From: Chloroflexota bacterium
Lineage (GTDB): Bacteria > Chloroflexota > Anaerolineae > B4-G1
Assembly: GCA_003648125.1 (NCBI GenBank)
Contig: QMOE01000045.1
Span: forward strand, 1-9,792
Direction: 5' to 3'
Length of the DNA stretch: 9,792 nucleotides
Shown: positions 1-6,297 of the stretch, one piece after another
Layout of the letters: every line of letters begins with the position of its first letter
Position numbering within the stretch: position 1 is the first letter of the stretch
The notes under the pieces: model-generated
Databases searched by the model: none
Seen by the model: only the letters and a program-made list of their open reading frames with translations
Told to the model about the DNA's origin: nothing
Translations under genes and position numbers: made by a program

Positions 1-1457
1 CCCAGGGCCGAGATGAGCGCCTGCACTTCTTTGTTGTTCAGAATTTTGTTCAGGCGTGCCCGTTCAGTGTTGAGAATCTTGCCCCGCAGCGGCAGGATGG
101 CCTGGAAATGTCGGTCGCGGCCTTGCTTGGCTGACCCGCCGGCACTATCGCCCTCTACGATGAACACCTCGGTTTTGTTAGAGTCGCGCTCGGAGCAGTC
201 GGCCAGCTTGCCGGGCAGGGTCAGGCTCTCCAGCGCGCTCTTGCGGATCACCAGGTCGCGCGCTTTGCGCGCCGCCACCCGCGCCCGGGATGAGGTGAGG
301 CACTTTTCGATGATGCGCCGCGCTGCCCGTGAATTCCGTTCCAGGAACTCGGCCATCGCCGTCGTCACCACCGATTCCACCGCTGCCTTGACTTCGGCGT
401 TCATCAGCTTTACCTTGGTCTGGCTCTCGAATTGGGGGTCGGGGTGCTTGATGCTGACGATGGCAGTCAGTCCCTCGCGCACATCGTCACCGGAAAAGTT
501 CGAGTCCTTCTCCTTGAGCAATCCTGTCTTGCGGGCATAGTCGTTGATCGTGCGGGTCAGGCCAGAGCGCAAACCGGTGAGGTGCGTGCCGCCGTCAACA
601 GTGTGGATGGTGTTGGCGAACGAGTACAGTGATTCGGCGTAGGCATCGGTGTACTGCATCGCCACTTCAACCCCCAGGCCGTTCAATTGCTGCTCGGCGT
701 ACACCACGTTGTGCATGGCCTCCCGGTTGCGGTTGAGATAGCGGACGAAGGATTCGATGCCGCCCTCGAAGTAAAATGTAATCTGGTGGGGGAAAGGTTG
801 CGCCCGCTCATCCACCAGTCGAATGGTGACACCCCGCGTGACAAAGGCCATCTCCCGCATGCGCTGCGCCAGTGTGTCGAAACGAAAGTCTACGTCCTTG
901 AACAGGGTAGGGTCGAACCGAAACGTGATGTGGGTGCCTTGACCTTTTGCCTTGCGCACATCCTTCACCGGCGTAACCGGCACGCCCCGCTCGTAACGTT
1001 GAAAGTGCTGCCGTCCATCGCGAGGGTCGTTCACAGTGACCTCCAGCCACTCGGACAGGGCGTTGACCGCCGAGACGCCCACGCCGTGCAGCCCGCCAGA
1101 GACCTTGTAGCCGCCGCCGCCGAACTTGGCCCCAGAGTGAAGAACCGTCATGACCAGTTCCAGGGTCGAGATTTTCTTCTCTGGATGTGGAGCCGTGGGG
1201 ATACCGCGTCCATTATCCGCCACCGTCACGCTGGAATCGGGGTGGATGGTGATCTCGATCTTATCACAGACCCCAGCCAGGGCCTCGTCCACCGAATTAT
1301 CCACCACTTCGTAGACCAGGTGGTGCAGCGCCTTGATGTCCGTGCCACCAACGTACATGCCAGGCCGGCGACGAACCGCCTCCAGTCCCTCCAACACATG
1401 CACGTCCGCAGCGCCGTATTGCTCAACTCCATTAACTGCTTGGTCTTTCTTTGCCAT
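1..1457 (-). CDS. gyrB: DNA gyrase subunit B, N-terminal 485 residues (cut by window edge)
   Basis: The ATPase subunit of gyrase, which introduces negative supercoils with GyrA. Reading from the ATG at 1457 gives 485 codons with no stop before the left edge; about 150 C-terminal residues are expected outside. The GHKL ATPase domain shows the catalytic Glu50, Asn54 within [10 protein letters not shown] (54-62 region), Asp81 in DNGRGIP, and the lid [14 protein letters not shown]. The transducer domain contains the QTK loop (Gln346-Lys348 in SQTKVKL). The TOPRIM domain starts around [20 protein letters not shown] with metal-binding Glu435. GyrB rather than ParE is favoured by overall similarity, though the two are hard to separate without the C-terminus. 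The start is supported by a GGAG ribosome site 6 nt upstream, inside the preceding membrane-protein gene. The two genes overlap by 26 nt, so translational coupling is plausible. Confidence 0.96.
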   Translation of the reverse strand, partial: MAKKDQAVNGVEQYGAADVHVLEGLEAVRRRPGMYVGGTDIKALHHLVYEVVDNSVDEALAGVCDKIEITIHPDSSVTVADNGRGIPTAPHPEKKISTLELVMTVLHSGAKFGGGGYKVSGGLHGVGVSAVNALSEWLEVTVNDPRDGRQHFQRYERGVPVTPVKDVRKAKGQGTHITFRFDPTLFKDVDFRFDTLAQRMREMAFVTRGVTIRLVDERAQPFPHQITFYFEGGIESFVRYLNRNREAMHNVVYAEQQLNGLGVEVAMQYTDAYAESLYSFANTIHTVDGGTHLTGLRSGLTRTINDYARKTGLLKEKDSNFSGDDVREGLTAIVSIKHPDPQFESQTKVKLMNAEVKAAVESVVTTAMAEFLERNSRAARRIIEKCLTSSRARVAARKARDLVIRKSALESLTLPGKLADCSERDSNKTEVFIVEGDSAGGSAKQGRDRHFQAILPLRGKILNTERARLNKILNNKEVQALISAL

Positions 1458-2499
1458 TCTTCACTCCACTCTTTGCCGCAACTCGAATTGCTTCTGTTAG
1501 TTGCCCGACCCGCTCTTGGTAGAATACAAAACCCGCCGCCATCAGCCCTGTGGCGATACAGCTATGCCCCACGATGCCGATCAGCAGCGTCCAGGAGTCG
1601 GCGGACGGAAGCAGCCAGATGTAGGTCAATCCACCGTGAATTATCATCACCAGCACAATTAATCCCATCACAGGGAACGACTGCATGCGTATCAGCCCGA
1701 TGCTCTCCCAAGTAGCCCGCCATAACCCGCGCTCGCCCACCATCACGCCGGGGATGACAAACAGCAATTGCATAGCGAGATAAACGATCAGCCCCATGCT
1801 GAACATCAAGAGCCAAAAGCCCGTTCCGGGGGCAATCGTCTCGACTATCCCGACTGCCAGCACCAACGGGGGAATGGTCACCATTCCAGCCACGAGTAAG
1901 CCGGCGGCGAACAGAAAGACGCGCACAAATTTCCACATCCCGCTCCTCGCTTCTACTGTCTGCTCCGGCTCTTTGGCCTTGCTTCCCTGGGCAGGGCCTT
2001 GTTTGGCGGGGAGATGTGTGTCACGCACCCGATTGGCTAGACCATTCAGGTACAGGAAACCAAACACCAAACCGACGAGTGCCAGTGCTACTGCCCACAC
2101 TATCATCATTAGCACGCTCGTGACCACGAGTACGTGCGGCTCGCCCAACGGCGATACTCCTTCTGGCGCGTGACGGGCCAGCAGGCTGGGCACGTCCAGT
2201 AACGGGAGCGAACTGAGGAGCGAAAGCAAGTTAAACTGCTCGCCGAACTGCCTCAGGAATTGCCCTACCTCTGCAATCTGGCTGGTCATCGCTGCGTCGG
2301 GGATGGACTGCACCTGCAAAAGATCGATAAATCTGTTCAAGAGCGGAGCTATCGAAAGTCGCGGCCCCAGCCACAAGAACAGGTCAAGCAGCACCGGCAA
2401 TGAGATCAGCCAGGGGTAACGGCCGACCAGATCAAACCCGGCTGTCAGGCAACCGACCACCCCCAGAGGGTGCAATGATTCTCGTGTATTTGTGTTCAT
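1432..2499 (-). CDS. Polytopic membrane protein of unknown function (355 aa)
   Basis: I do not recognise the family. Hydrophobic segments lie at about residues 28-46, 122-151, 191-218, 227-249, 275-297 and 303-326, suggesting six helices. A soluble stretch (47-120) separates the first two, and a charged Lys/Glu/Gln-rich loop (155-190) splits the protein into two halves. The conserved-looking motif near 250-275 ([16 protein letters not shown]) resembles the amphipathic linker seen in several uncharacterised bacterial membrane families of the DUF4013 or glycerophosphodiesterase-membrane-domain type; that comparison is from memory. No signal peptidase site or catalytic motif is seen. It is the first gene of a unit ending in gyrB, whose start it overlaps by 26 nt, so it probably contributes to gyrB transcription. 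No Shine-Dalgarno is visible before its ATG, and a promoter sits almost on the start codon. Confidence 0.85.
   Translation of the reverse strand: MNTNTRESLHPLGVVGCLTAGFDLVGRYPWLISLPVLLDLFLWLGPRLSIAPLLNRFIDLLQVQSIPDAAMTSQIAEVGQFLRQFGEQFNLLSLLSSLPLLDVPSLLARHAPEGVSPLGEPHVLVVTSVLMMIVWAVALALVGLVFGFLYLNGLANRVRDTHLPAKQGPAQGSKAKEPEQTVEARSGMWKFVRVFLFAAGLLVAGMVTIPPLVLAVGIVETIAPGTGFWLLMFSMGLIVYLAMQLLFVIPGVMVGERGLWRATWESIGLIRMQSFPVMGLIVLVMIIHGGLTYIWLLPSADSWTLLIGIVGHSCIATGLMAAGFVFYQERVGQLTEAIRVAAKSGVKNGKERPSS
1461..1467 (-). promoter_or_regulatory. Shine-Dalgarno site of gyrB
   Basis: GGAGTGA on the minus strand, with GGAG six bases from the ATG at 1457. It lies inside the coding sequence of the upstream membrane-protein gene and decides the gyrB start. 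Confidence 0.6.
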
Positions 2500-2508
2500 A
2501 GTCTGCGT

Positions 2509-2536
2509 ATTCTACCACAGGTTGAGGAGGGGGCAA
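2509..2536 (-). promoter_or_regulatory. Candidate promoter of the membrane-protein/gyrB unit, probably leaderless
   Basis: On the minus strand, TTGCCC (2531-2536) and TAGAAT (2509-2514) are separated by 16 bp. The predicted transcription start is within a few bases of the ATG at 2499, leaving no room for a ribosome binding site, and none is seen. A leaderless mRNA is the simplest reading. Sequence match only. Confidence 0.45.
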
Positions 2537-2626
2537 AGGGTGGGGCGGTCAAGATAGGGTGCGCGTCAAATTTTTGCACCTGGCAGTGGGTCTTGCCTGG
2601 GAGCGCGGGTGTCCCCCGCCGAGGAG

Positions 2627-2647
2627 GGGCGAGGCAGTGTCTCGCCC
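2627..2647. repeat. Hairpin repeat in the divergent intergenic region
   Basis: GGGCGAG (2627-2633) and CTCGCCC (2641-2647) form a perfect 7-bp stem with a 7-nt loop, followed by TTACG. There is no T-run and it lies between divergent genes, so it is not a terminator for either neighbour. It resembles GGGCGAGACACTGCC-type dispersed repeats that I remember from Chloroflexota-like genomes; unverified. Confidence 0.5.
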
Positions 2648-2679
2648 TTACGACAAGTCAGGGTGACTCTATTGAGAGT

Positions 2680-2707
2680 TTCACCTCAATGATATTGATG
2701 GTATACT
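2680..2707 (+). promoter_or_regulatory. murJ: Candidate murJ promoter
   Basis: TTCACC (2680-2685) and TATACT (2702-2707) are spaced by 16 bp. Transcription would start near 2714, giving a leader of about 100 nt that contains the 2751-2780 hairpin. The -10 box is good and the -35 box is weak. Confidence 0.4.
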
Positions 2708-2750
2708 GGGGACGGTCTAATCACTAGATGCACGGTAACTGCTCACAAGA

Positions 2751-2780
2751 TGCCCGGCACTGGTGTTAAAGTGCCGGGCA
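2751..2780. repeat. REP-like GTGCCGGGCA hairpin in the murJ leader
   Basis: TGCCCGGCAC (2751-2760) and GTGCCGGGCA (2771-2780) form a perfect 10-bp stem with a 10-nt loop. The GTGCCGGGCACC sequence is a type of dispersed palindrome common in large bacterial genomes (from memory). If the 2680-2707 promoter is right, this folds in the 5' leader of murJ. No T-run follows, so termination is not suggested. The region 2500-2816 otherwise holds only the promoters and the 2627-2647 hairpin. Confidence 0.55.
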
Positions 2781-2816
2781 CCTGGGTCGTTACCTGCAAT
2801 TTTGGACTTTTACGCT

Positions 2817-4379
2817 ATGTCTCTTCCTATACAATCAACAGGCAACGAACAAGCAGCATCCAGTTCCCACATTGCCCGCTCCGCCTTGCTTGTCGCTGTT
2901 TTTTTTGCCGGCGACAAATTACTCGGGGTCGTGCGAGATGTTGCCATCTCTCGTGCTTTTGGCGCTTCCGCCGCGCTGGATGCCTACTATGCCGCCTTCG
3001 AACTCCCCGATGGCCTGTTCACCGTCGTCGCTGGGAGCGCGATGGCGACCACCCTCATCCCAATCCTCTCCGCCCGCATTGCCCAGGGCGACCGTGAGCA
3101 GGTCTGGCGCTTGGTCTCGGCGCTGATCAACCTGGCGCTCCTGACTGTGGCAGGAGCGAGCGTGGTGGCGGCAGTATTCGCTCCCCAGATCGTCCGCGCC
3201 GTCGCTCCTGGGTTTGACGCCGGGCAAATCTCGCTGTCGGCGCGGTTGATGCGCCTGGTGTTACTCCAGACTCTCATGTTCACCGGCAGCGGCATCCTGA
3301 TGGGCGTTCTCCGGGCGCACCAACACTTTTTGCTCCCCGCCGCCGCCCCGATCTGCTACACGCTGGGCCGCATCGCGGGAGTGTTGCTCCTGGCCCCGCG
3401 CTGGGGGATATTCGGTCTGGCCTGGGGTGGATTGGCTGGTGCTGTGATTTACTTTCTGGTTCTGCTGCCGGGCCTGATCCACTATCGCGCTCGCTGGTGG
3501 CCCACTCTGCGCCATCCCGACCTGCGGGCGGTGTTGACGCTGATGGGGCCGCGAGTGCTGGGGCTGGGCGCGACTTATTTGAGCTTTGTGCTGCCCACTT
3601 TTCTAGGCTCGCAGCTGCCTGCGGGAGCGATCTCGGCCTACGAGTACGGCTGGCGGCTGATGCAATTCCCGGAGACGATTATCGGCACGGCGCTGGGGAT
3701 AACCGTCTTCCCGACGCTGGCAGAACGGGCCAACGCGGGCGACCGAGAGGGGCTGCGGAGCACGGCCTCTTGGGCGCTACGGCTGGTGCTGGCGCTCGCC
3801 GTGCCAGCGGCGGTGGGCTTGCTCGTGCTGGGCCGCCCGCTGACGGCGCTCCTCTTCCAGCGCGGCGCCTTCGACGCTGCCGCCACCGACCGGGTCTACT
3901 GGGCGCTCCAGTTCTTTGCTCTGGGATTGGTGGCCCACAGCGCGTTGGAGGTGGTCAGCCGCTTGTTCTACGCCCAGCGGGACATGTGGACGCCGTTCTG
4001 GGCGGCGCTGGGAGGGTTGATGGTCAATGCTGGGGTGGGGTGGCTGCTGCTGCCATCTCTGGCTCACGGCTCTATCGCCCTCGCCAACTCGCTGGGGGCC
4101 GGATTGCAGGTGGTGTTCTTGTTGCTGGTGGCGCGGCAGCGATTGGGTAAGGTAGGGGGCCGGGTGTTGGGCATATCGCTGGCGCGGACGGGAGCGGCAG
4201 CGGCGCTGATGGGGGTGGCGGTGGTCGGCTTCCAACGGTTGCTGCCCGATGGGGGGTTACTCGTGACCGGCGCGGGCGGGCTGGCGGTTGGAGGCGCGAC
4301 CTATGTGCTGGCGGCGTTCATCTTGGGCAGTGAGGAACTGCGCGAGTTGCCCAATTTCCTTTTGAAGAAACGTGGTTGA
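2817..4379 (+). CDS. murJ: Lipid II flippase MurJ (MviN family), 520 aa
   Basis: An integral membrane transporter of the MOP superfamily that flips undecaprenyl-linked peptidoglycan precursor to the outside. Length and about 14 hydrophobic segments fit the family. The N-terminal signature is clear: LLGVVRDVAISRAFGASA (35-52), then LDAYYAAFELPDGLF (54-68). By alignment from memory with E. coli MurJ, Arg40 matches the essential Arg24 and Asp55 matches Asp39. The position of Arg52 is Phe68 here and Arg18 is replaced by Lys34. A C-terminal-half signature (FQRGAFDAAATDRVYWALQF, then LEVVSRLFYAQRDMWTP) also fits. I chose the ATG at 2817 because the only upstream in-frame start, a GTG at 2763, falls inside the hairpin and would add 18 non-family residues. 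No clear Shine-Dalgarno precedes 2817. Transcribed alone, convergent with the HEAT-protein operon. Confidence 0.93.
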   Translation: MSLPIQSTGNEQAASSSHIARSALLVAVFFAGDKLLGVVRDVAISRAFGASAALDAYYAAFELPDGLFTVVAGSAMATTLIPILSARIAQGDREQVWRLVSALINLALLTVAGASVVAAVFAPQIVRAVAPGFDAGQISLSARLMRLVLLQTLMFTGSGILMGVLRAHQHFLLPAAAPICYTLGRIAGVLLLAPRWGIFGLAWGGLAGAVIYFLVLLPGLIHYRARWWPTLRHPDLRAVLTLMGPRVLGLGATYLSFVLPTFLGSQLPAGAISAYEYGWRLMQFPETIIGTALGITVFPTLAERANAGDREGLRSTASWALRLVLALAVPAAVGLLVLGRPLTALLFQRGAFDAAATDRVYWALQFFALGLVAHSALEVVSRLFYAQRDMWTPFWAALGGLMVNAGVGWLLLPSLAHGSIALANSLGAGLQVVFLLLVARQRLGKVGGRVLGISLARTGAAAALMGVAVVGFQRLLPDGGLLVTGAGGLAVGGATYVLAAFILGSEELRELPNFLLKKRG

Positions 4380-4384
4380 CCCGC

Positions 4385-4420
4385 CGGAGATTCGGTAGAG
4401 TTAAATCTTGAGGATCTCCG
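4385..4420 (+). other. Weak hairpin just after murJ
   Basis: CGGAGAT (4385-4391) pairs with ATCTCCG (4414-4420) across a 22-nt loop, 5 nt after the murJ stop. It lacks a T-run, so an intrinsic terminator cannot be claimed. Confidence 0.25.
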
Positions 4421-4435
4421 AGTTTGCGGGGCTGG

Positions 4436-4453
4436 CGCGATTTGGAAATCGCG
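4436..4453. repeat. TTTGGAAA-centred hairpin repeat, copy 1
   Basis: CGCGATTT and AAATCGCG form a perfect 8-bp stem around GG, followed by GCTAC. The same design (stem ending TTT, GG centre, AAA, then CTAC) recurs on the minus strand at 9521-9540, which suggests one dispersed family. Confidence 0.5.
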
Positions 4454-4474
4454 GCTACTTTGAATGTCACATTT

Positions 4475-4559
4475 GTCATTGCGAGCCGCCGAAGGCGGCG
4501 AAGCAATCTCATTTCGTTGTTCGGAGATTGCTTCGGGCGCTTTGCGCCCTCGCAATGAC
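4475..4559. repeat. GTCATTGCGAG palindromic element, copy 1
   Basis: 85 bp bounded by GTCATTGCGAG and its inverse CTCGCAATGAC, with inner GAAGCAATC and GATTGCTTC facing each other. Each half also has its own short stem: GCCGCC/GGCGGC and GGGCGC/GCGCCC. The outer ends are degraded: GGCTACTTT (from 4454) against AAAGTGGCT (4564-4572), 7 of 9 paired, with no convincing target duplication. It lies between the convergent ends of murJ and the HEAT gene, so it could end transcripts from both sides, though no T-run is seen. Confidence 0.75.
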
Positions 4560-4601
4560 GGGTAAAGTGGCTCAATGGTGATATTGTCAAGCTAAAAAGC
4601 C

Positions 4602-5180
4602 TCAAGGCCGAAAGAACACCATCCCCACCCCCATCCGCTCCAGCGCTTCCTCCGCATAGTAGGTGACGATGGCGCTGGGGTCATCGAGGGCCGCGCAGAG
4701 AGCGGGGACGGCCTCTTCCGGCTGGATGATGCTCAGAGCGCGGGCGGCGCCTGCACGGGCCGCCACCTCTCCCTCTTGTAGGGCAATGATGAGAGACGGG
4801 ACGGCCGGCGGGCCGATACGAGCCAGGCCATCAGCGGCGATGCGGGAGACGAGAGGGTCAGGATCGGCCAGGTGGCTCGCCAGCGCGGACACGGCCTCCT
4901 CGGCCTGTAATTCCCCCAGCCCCTGTGCGGCGCAGGCGCGCACATAAGGGTCAGGGTCATCCAGGGCGGCAACGAGCAGTTCACGGGCAGCCTGCGTGCC
5001 AACTGCGGCCAGTCCACGGACCGCCCACCAGCGGTGGTCAGAGTCGGGGGCGGCCAGCAGTTCACGCAACGGGGGCAGTACAGCGTCCCCCTCGCGGCTC
5101 AGGGCCAGGGCCGCCTCCTCGGTGCGAGTGTCGTCGCTGGCGGCGATACCATCCAGAAACAACTGCAACGCATCAGACAT
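4602..5180 (-). CDS. HEAT-repeat protein (192 aa)
   Basis: An all-helical scaffold of about five HEAT repeats of the PBS-lyase type, spanning residues 35-185. The repeat signature D-x-D-x-x-V-R-x-x-A-A-x-x-L-G is plain at DDPDPYVRACAAQGLGEL (74-91) and recurs at 105-123 and 166-184. Such proteins bind partner proteins; no catalytic residue or substrate can be inferred. There is no signal peptide or membrane segment, so it is cytoplasmic. The ATG at 5180 was chosen because repeat-compatible sequence starts there, AGAGAG lies about 9 nt upstream, and it overlaps the end of the DUF123 gene by 8 nt as expected for coupled operon genes. An open frame continues upstream to 5546, but that part is Pro/Ala/Arg-rich shadow of the DUF123 gene. 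It is the last gene of the operon. Confidence 0.85.
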   Translation of the reverse strand: MSDALQLFLDGIAASDDTRTEEAALALSREGDAVLPPLRELLAAPDSDHRWWAVRGLAAVGTQAARELLVAALDDPDPYVRACAAQGLGELQAEEAVSALASHLADPDPLVSRIAADGLARIGPPAVPSLIIALQEGEVAARAGAARALSIIQPEEAVPALCAALDDPSAIVTYYAEEALERMGVGMVFFRP

Positions 5181-5613
5181 TGAACATCTCTCTTGATATG
5201 GATTCACCCACGGCGCGGGCGAAGGACGACAGGTCGGGCGGCGCGGCAAAGTAGAGCAGGTGAGTCGGGCAGCGGCAATCGGATGCGCCAAAGCGGGGGA
5301 CGGGGGCACAAGCACCAGGGAGTTCAGCCAGTGCCCTGGCCCAGGCGCACTCGCGCTCCTGGGTGCCGACGGTGTACCAGGCCGCGACCGGGCGAGCATG
5401 GGCTCGCAGATAGTCCACGTGCCAGCGCAGAGGTTTGGGTGAGCGCAGATGGTGGGAGACGCGGGCCGCCAGCCCGCCCGGCCCGCGGGCGCTGCCGACG
5501 TAGGCGTACCAGCCGGAGGAAAAGTCAAAACGCCCCAATTGCCCAACGGTGATGGTCGTGGAACGGACGAGATTCAGTATCAGCACGTATGTCCCAGGCC
5601 GGTCAGGAAGCAT
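5173..5613 (-). CDS. DUF123 / Uri-superfamily GIY-YIG-like protein (146 aa)
   Basis: The pattern matches the DUF123 family (PF01986, COG1833), annotated as GIY-YIG-like endonuclease and sometimes fused to endonuclease III. Seen: PGTYVLIL (6-13), GWYAYVGSARGPGGLAARV (34-52), RWHVDYLR (63-70), ERECAWA (86-92), and the C-terminal FGASDCRCPTHLLYF (108-122). The GTYVL and YAYVG pair is the GIY-YIG-like core. Nuclease activity is unproven for this family, so a DNA repair role is only inferred. The ATG at 5613 was chosen because family sequence starts at once; a longer frame to 5721 would overlap the preceding gene by over 100 nt with low-complexity residues. It overlaps the upstream gene by 11 nt and the HEAT gene by 8 nt, which points to coupled translation. 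Confidence 0.82.
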   Translation of the reverse strand: MLPDRPGTYVLILNLVRSTTITVGQLGRFDFSSGWYAYVGSARGPGGLAARVSHHLRSPKPLRWHVDYLRAHARPVAAWYTVGTQERECAWARALAELPGACAPVPRFGASDCRCPTHLLYFAAPPDLSSFARAVGESISREMFNV

Positions 5614-5833
5614 ACATCCGCCGCTGCCACAGGATGCCGCCCCCCCAGGCCAGAGCGCATCCCAGCGCCAAAAACACCACGCCCAGAAGGTCGAGGGCGC
5701 GGACGGCGTGCTGTTCATCAAAGTAGTAAAGCGGTGGCCCTTCGACTGAATCGGGCAAGATCAGGACCAGCAGCCCGGCCGCGATCAACAGCACGGCCAG
5801 CGCTGCCAGCAGGATCACCCGCCACTGAAACAT
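5603..5833 (-). CDS. Small two-helix membrane protein (76 aa)
   Basis: Family not recognised. There are two hydrophobic segments, residues about 6-27 and 46-66, with a short acidic and aromatic loop between (SVEGPPLYYFDEQHA) and a basic tail (QRRMYAS). The first segment follows a short N-terminus with one Arg, so it is a membrane anchor more likely than a cleaved signal. It starts 4 nt after the Trm112-like gene's stop codon and overlaps the DUF123 gene by 11 nt. The tight packing is the main support that this short frame is a real gene. A role in anchoring or assisting its operon partners is possible but nothing in the sequence shows it. Confidence 0.72.
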   Translation of the reverse strand: MFQWRVILLAALAVLLIAAGLLVLILPDSVEGPPLYYFDEQHAVRALDLLGVVFLALGCALAWGGGILWQRRMYAS

Positions 5834-5837
5834 CGGA

Positions 5838-6083
5838 TTACTCGGCCGGAGGCGGAACCGGCAGATCCGCGACGGCGACCGCGGCCCACTTGTCCCCTTC
5901 TTCGATGAGCATCACTGGGATGTCGTCGCGGATGGGGTACTTGCGGTCGCAATCTGGTTCCTGGCACACGAGCCAGCAATCGTGTACCAGTTCCAGCCGA
6001 CCGGGGTCAGCGCCGGGTTTGCGAGTGTCGCCACTGACGCAGTAAGGGCAGCGCAGGATTTCTAGTAGGTCTTGGCTTACCAT
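5838..6083 (-). CDS. Trm112-like zinc-ribbon protein (81 aa)
   Basis: A small Trm112p-family protein (PF03966; the bacterial branch includes UPF0434/YcaR). The N-terminus LLEILRCPYC gives Cys12 and Cys15. The second knuckle LVCQEPDCDRKYPIRDDIPV gives Cys40 and Cys45, followed by the family's YPI..IPVML strand; Cys36 is extra. In eukaryotes and archaea Trm112 activates tRNA and protein methyltransferases; the bacterial role is poorly defined, so no partner is assigned. The central loop (17-33) is longer than in the short 60-residue YcaR type. The ATG has a strong GAGGAGG site 8 nt upstream. It is the first gene of a four-gene operon whose leader has been invaded by a mobile repeat. Confidence 0.88.
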   Translation of the reverse strand: MVSQDLLEILRCPYCVSGDTRKPGADPGRLELVHDCWLVCQEPDCDRKYPIRDDIPVMLIEEGDKWAAVAVADLPVPPPAE

Positions 6084-6091
6084 TATATCAG

Positions 6092-6098
6092 CCTCCTC
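6092..6098 (-). promoter_or_regulatory. Strong Shine-Dalgarno of the Trm112-like gene
   Basis: GAGGAGG on the minus strand, 8 nt before the ATG at 6083. It lies only 8 nt from the direct repeat flanking the 6114-6254 element, so the insertion left it intact. Confidence 0.75.
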
Positions 6099-6113
6099 AA
6101 ATGAACTTGCTTG

Positions 6114-6254
6114 GTAACTACTCAGGCATACAGTGCAACAACGCCGCTTTTGTCATTGCGAGGAGCGTAGCGACGAAGCAATCCCTGTTTAGGACATTTT
6201 GGAGATTGCTTCGGGCAAAAAACGCCCTCGCAATGACAGAGGCTGAGTAGTTGC
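6114..6254. mobile_element. MITE-like element A (141 bp) with 8-bp target duplication
   Basis: The ends GTAACTACTCAG (6114-6125) and CTGAGTAGTTGC (6243-6254) are inverted with one mismatch. Exact direct repeats CTTGCTTG flank them at 6106-6113 and 6255-6262. If one terminal base pair is assigned to the element instead, the duplication is 6 bp. Inside is the 86-bp GTCATTGCGAG palindrome (6152-6237), copy 2 of the family also at 4475 and 6319. It has no coding capacity, so it would need a transposase encoded elsewhere. It sits between the -10 box and ribosome site of the Trm112-like operon. Confidence 0.75.
6152..6237. repeat. GTCATTGCGAG palindrome, copy 2 (inside element A)
   Basis: 86 bp from GTCATTGCGAG to CTCGCAATGAC, with inner GAAGCAATC and GATTGCTTC. 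The second half shows a GGGC/GCCC stem with an A-rich loop, where copy 1 has GGGCGC/GCGCCC. Confidence 0.8.
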
Positions 6255-6263
6255 CTTGCTTGT

Positions 6264-6291
6264 AGTATAACACAAGTGAAAGTGGCGTCAA
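6264..6291 (-). promoter_or_regulatory. Promoter of the Trm112-DUF123-HEAT operon, squeezed between two elements
   Basis: On the minus strand TTGACG (6286-6291) and TATACT (6264-6269) are 16 bp apart, the best promoter match in the window. The first three bases of the -35 box lie in the direct repeat flanking element B, and element A begins just past the -10. In its present state the leader would be about 175 nt and carry element A; without the element it would be about 26 nt, directly reaching the GAGGAGG site. Confidence 0.65.
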
Positions 6292-6297
6292 TGTCAC

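Noticed and set aside
687..1715. Long plus-strand open frame (342 codons) and others between 13 and 1715
   Set aside because: They lie antisense to the clear gyrB and membrane-protein genes, have shadow-type composition (His/Arg/Val rich) and no family resemblance.
2763..2816. GTG start at 2763 for murJ
   Set aside because: It falls inside the 2751-2780 hairpin and adds 18 residues unlike MurJ N-termini.
4464..4470. GAATGTCAC-like bases next to copy 1 resembling the CAATGTCAC flank of element B
   Set aside because: Only one side of copy 1 has it, so it is not a target duplication; probably coincidence.
5181..5546. N-terminal extension of the HEAT gene (open to 5546)
   Set aside because: Residues are Pro/Arg/Ala-rich noise overlapping the whole DUF123 gene; the ATG at 5180 has a ribosome site and the usual operon overlap.
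5614..5721. N-terminal extension of the DUF123 gene to 5721
   Set aside because: Would overlap the small membrane-protein gene almost entirely in that stretch and does not resemble the family; DUF123 sequence starts right after 5613.
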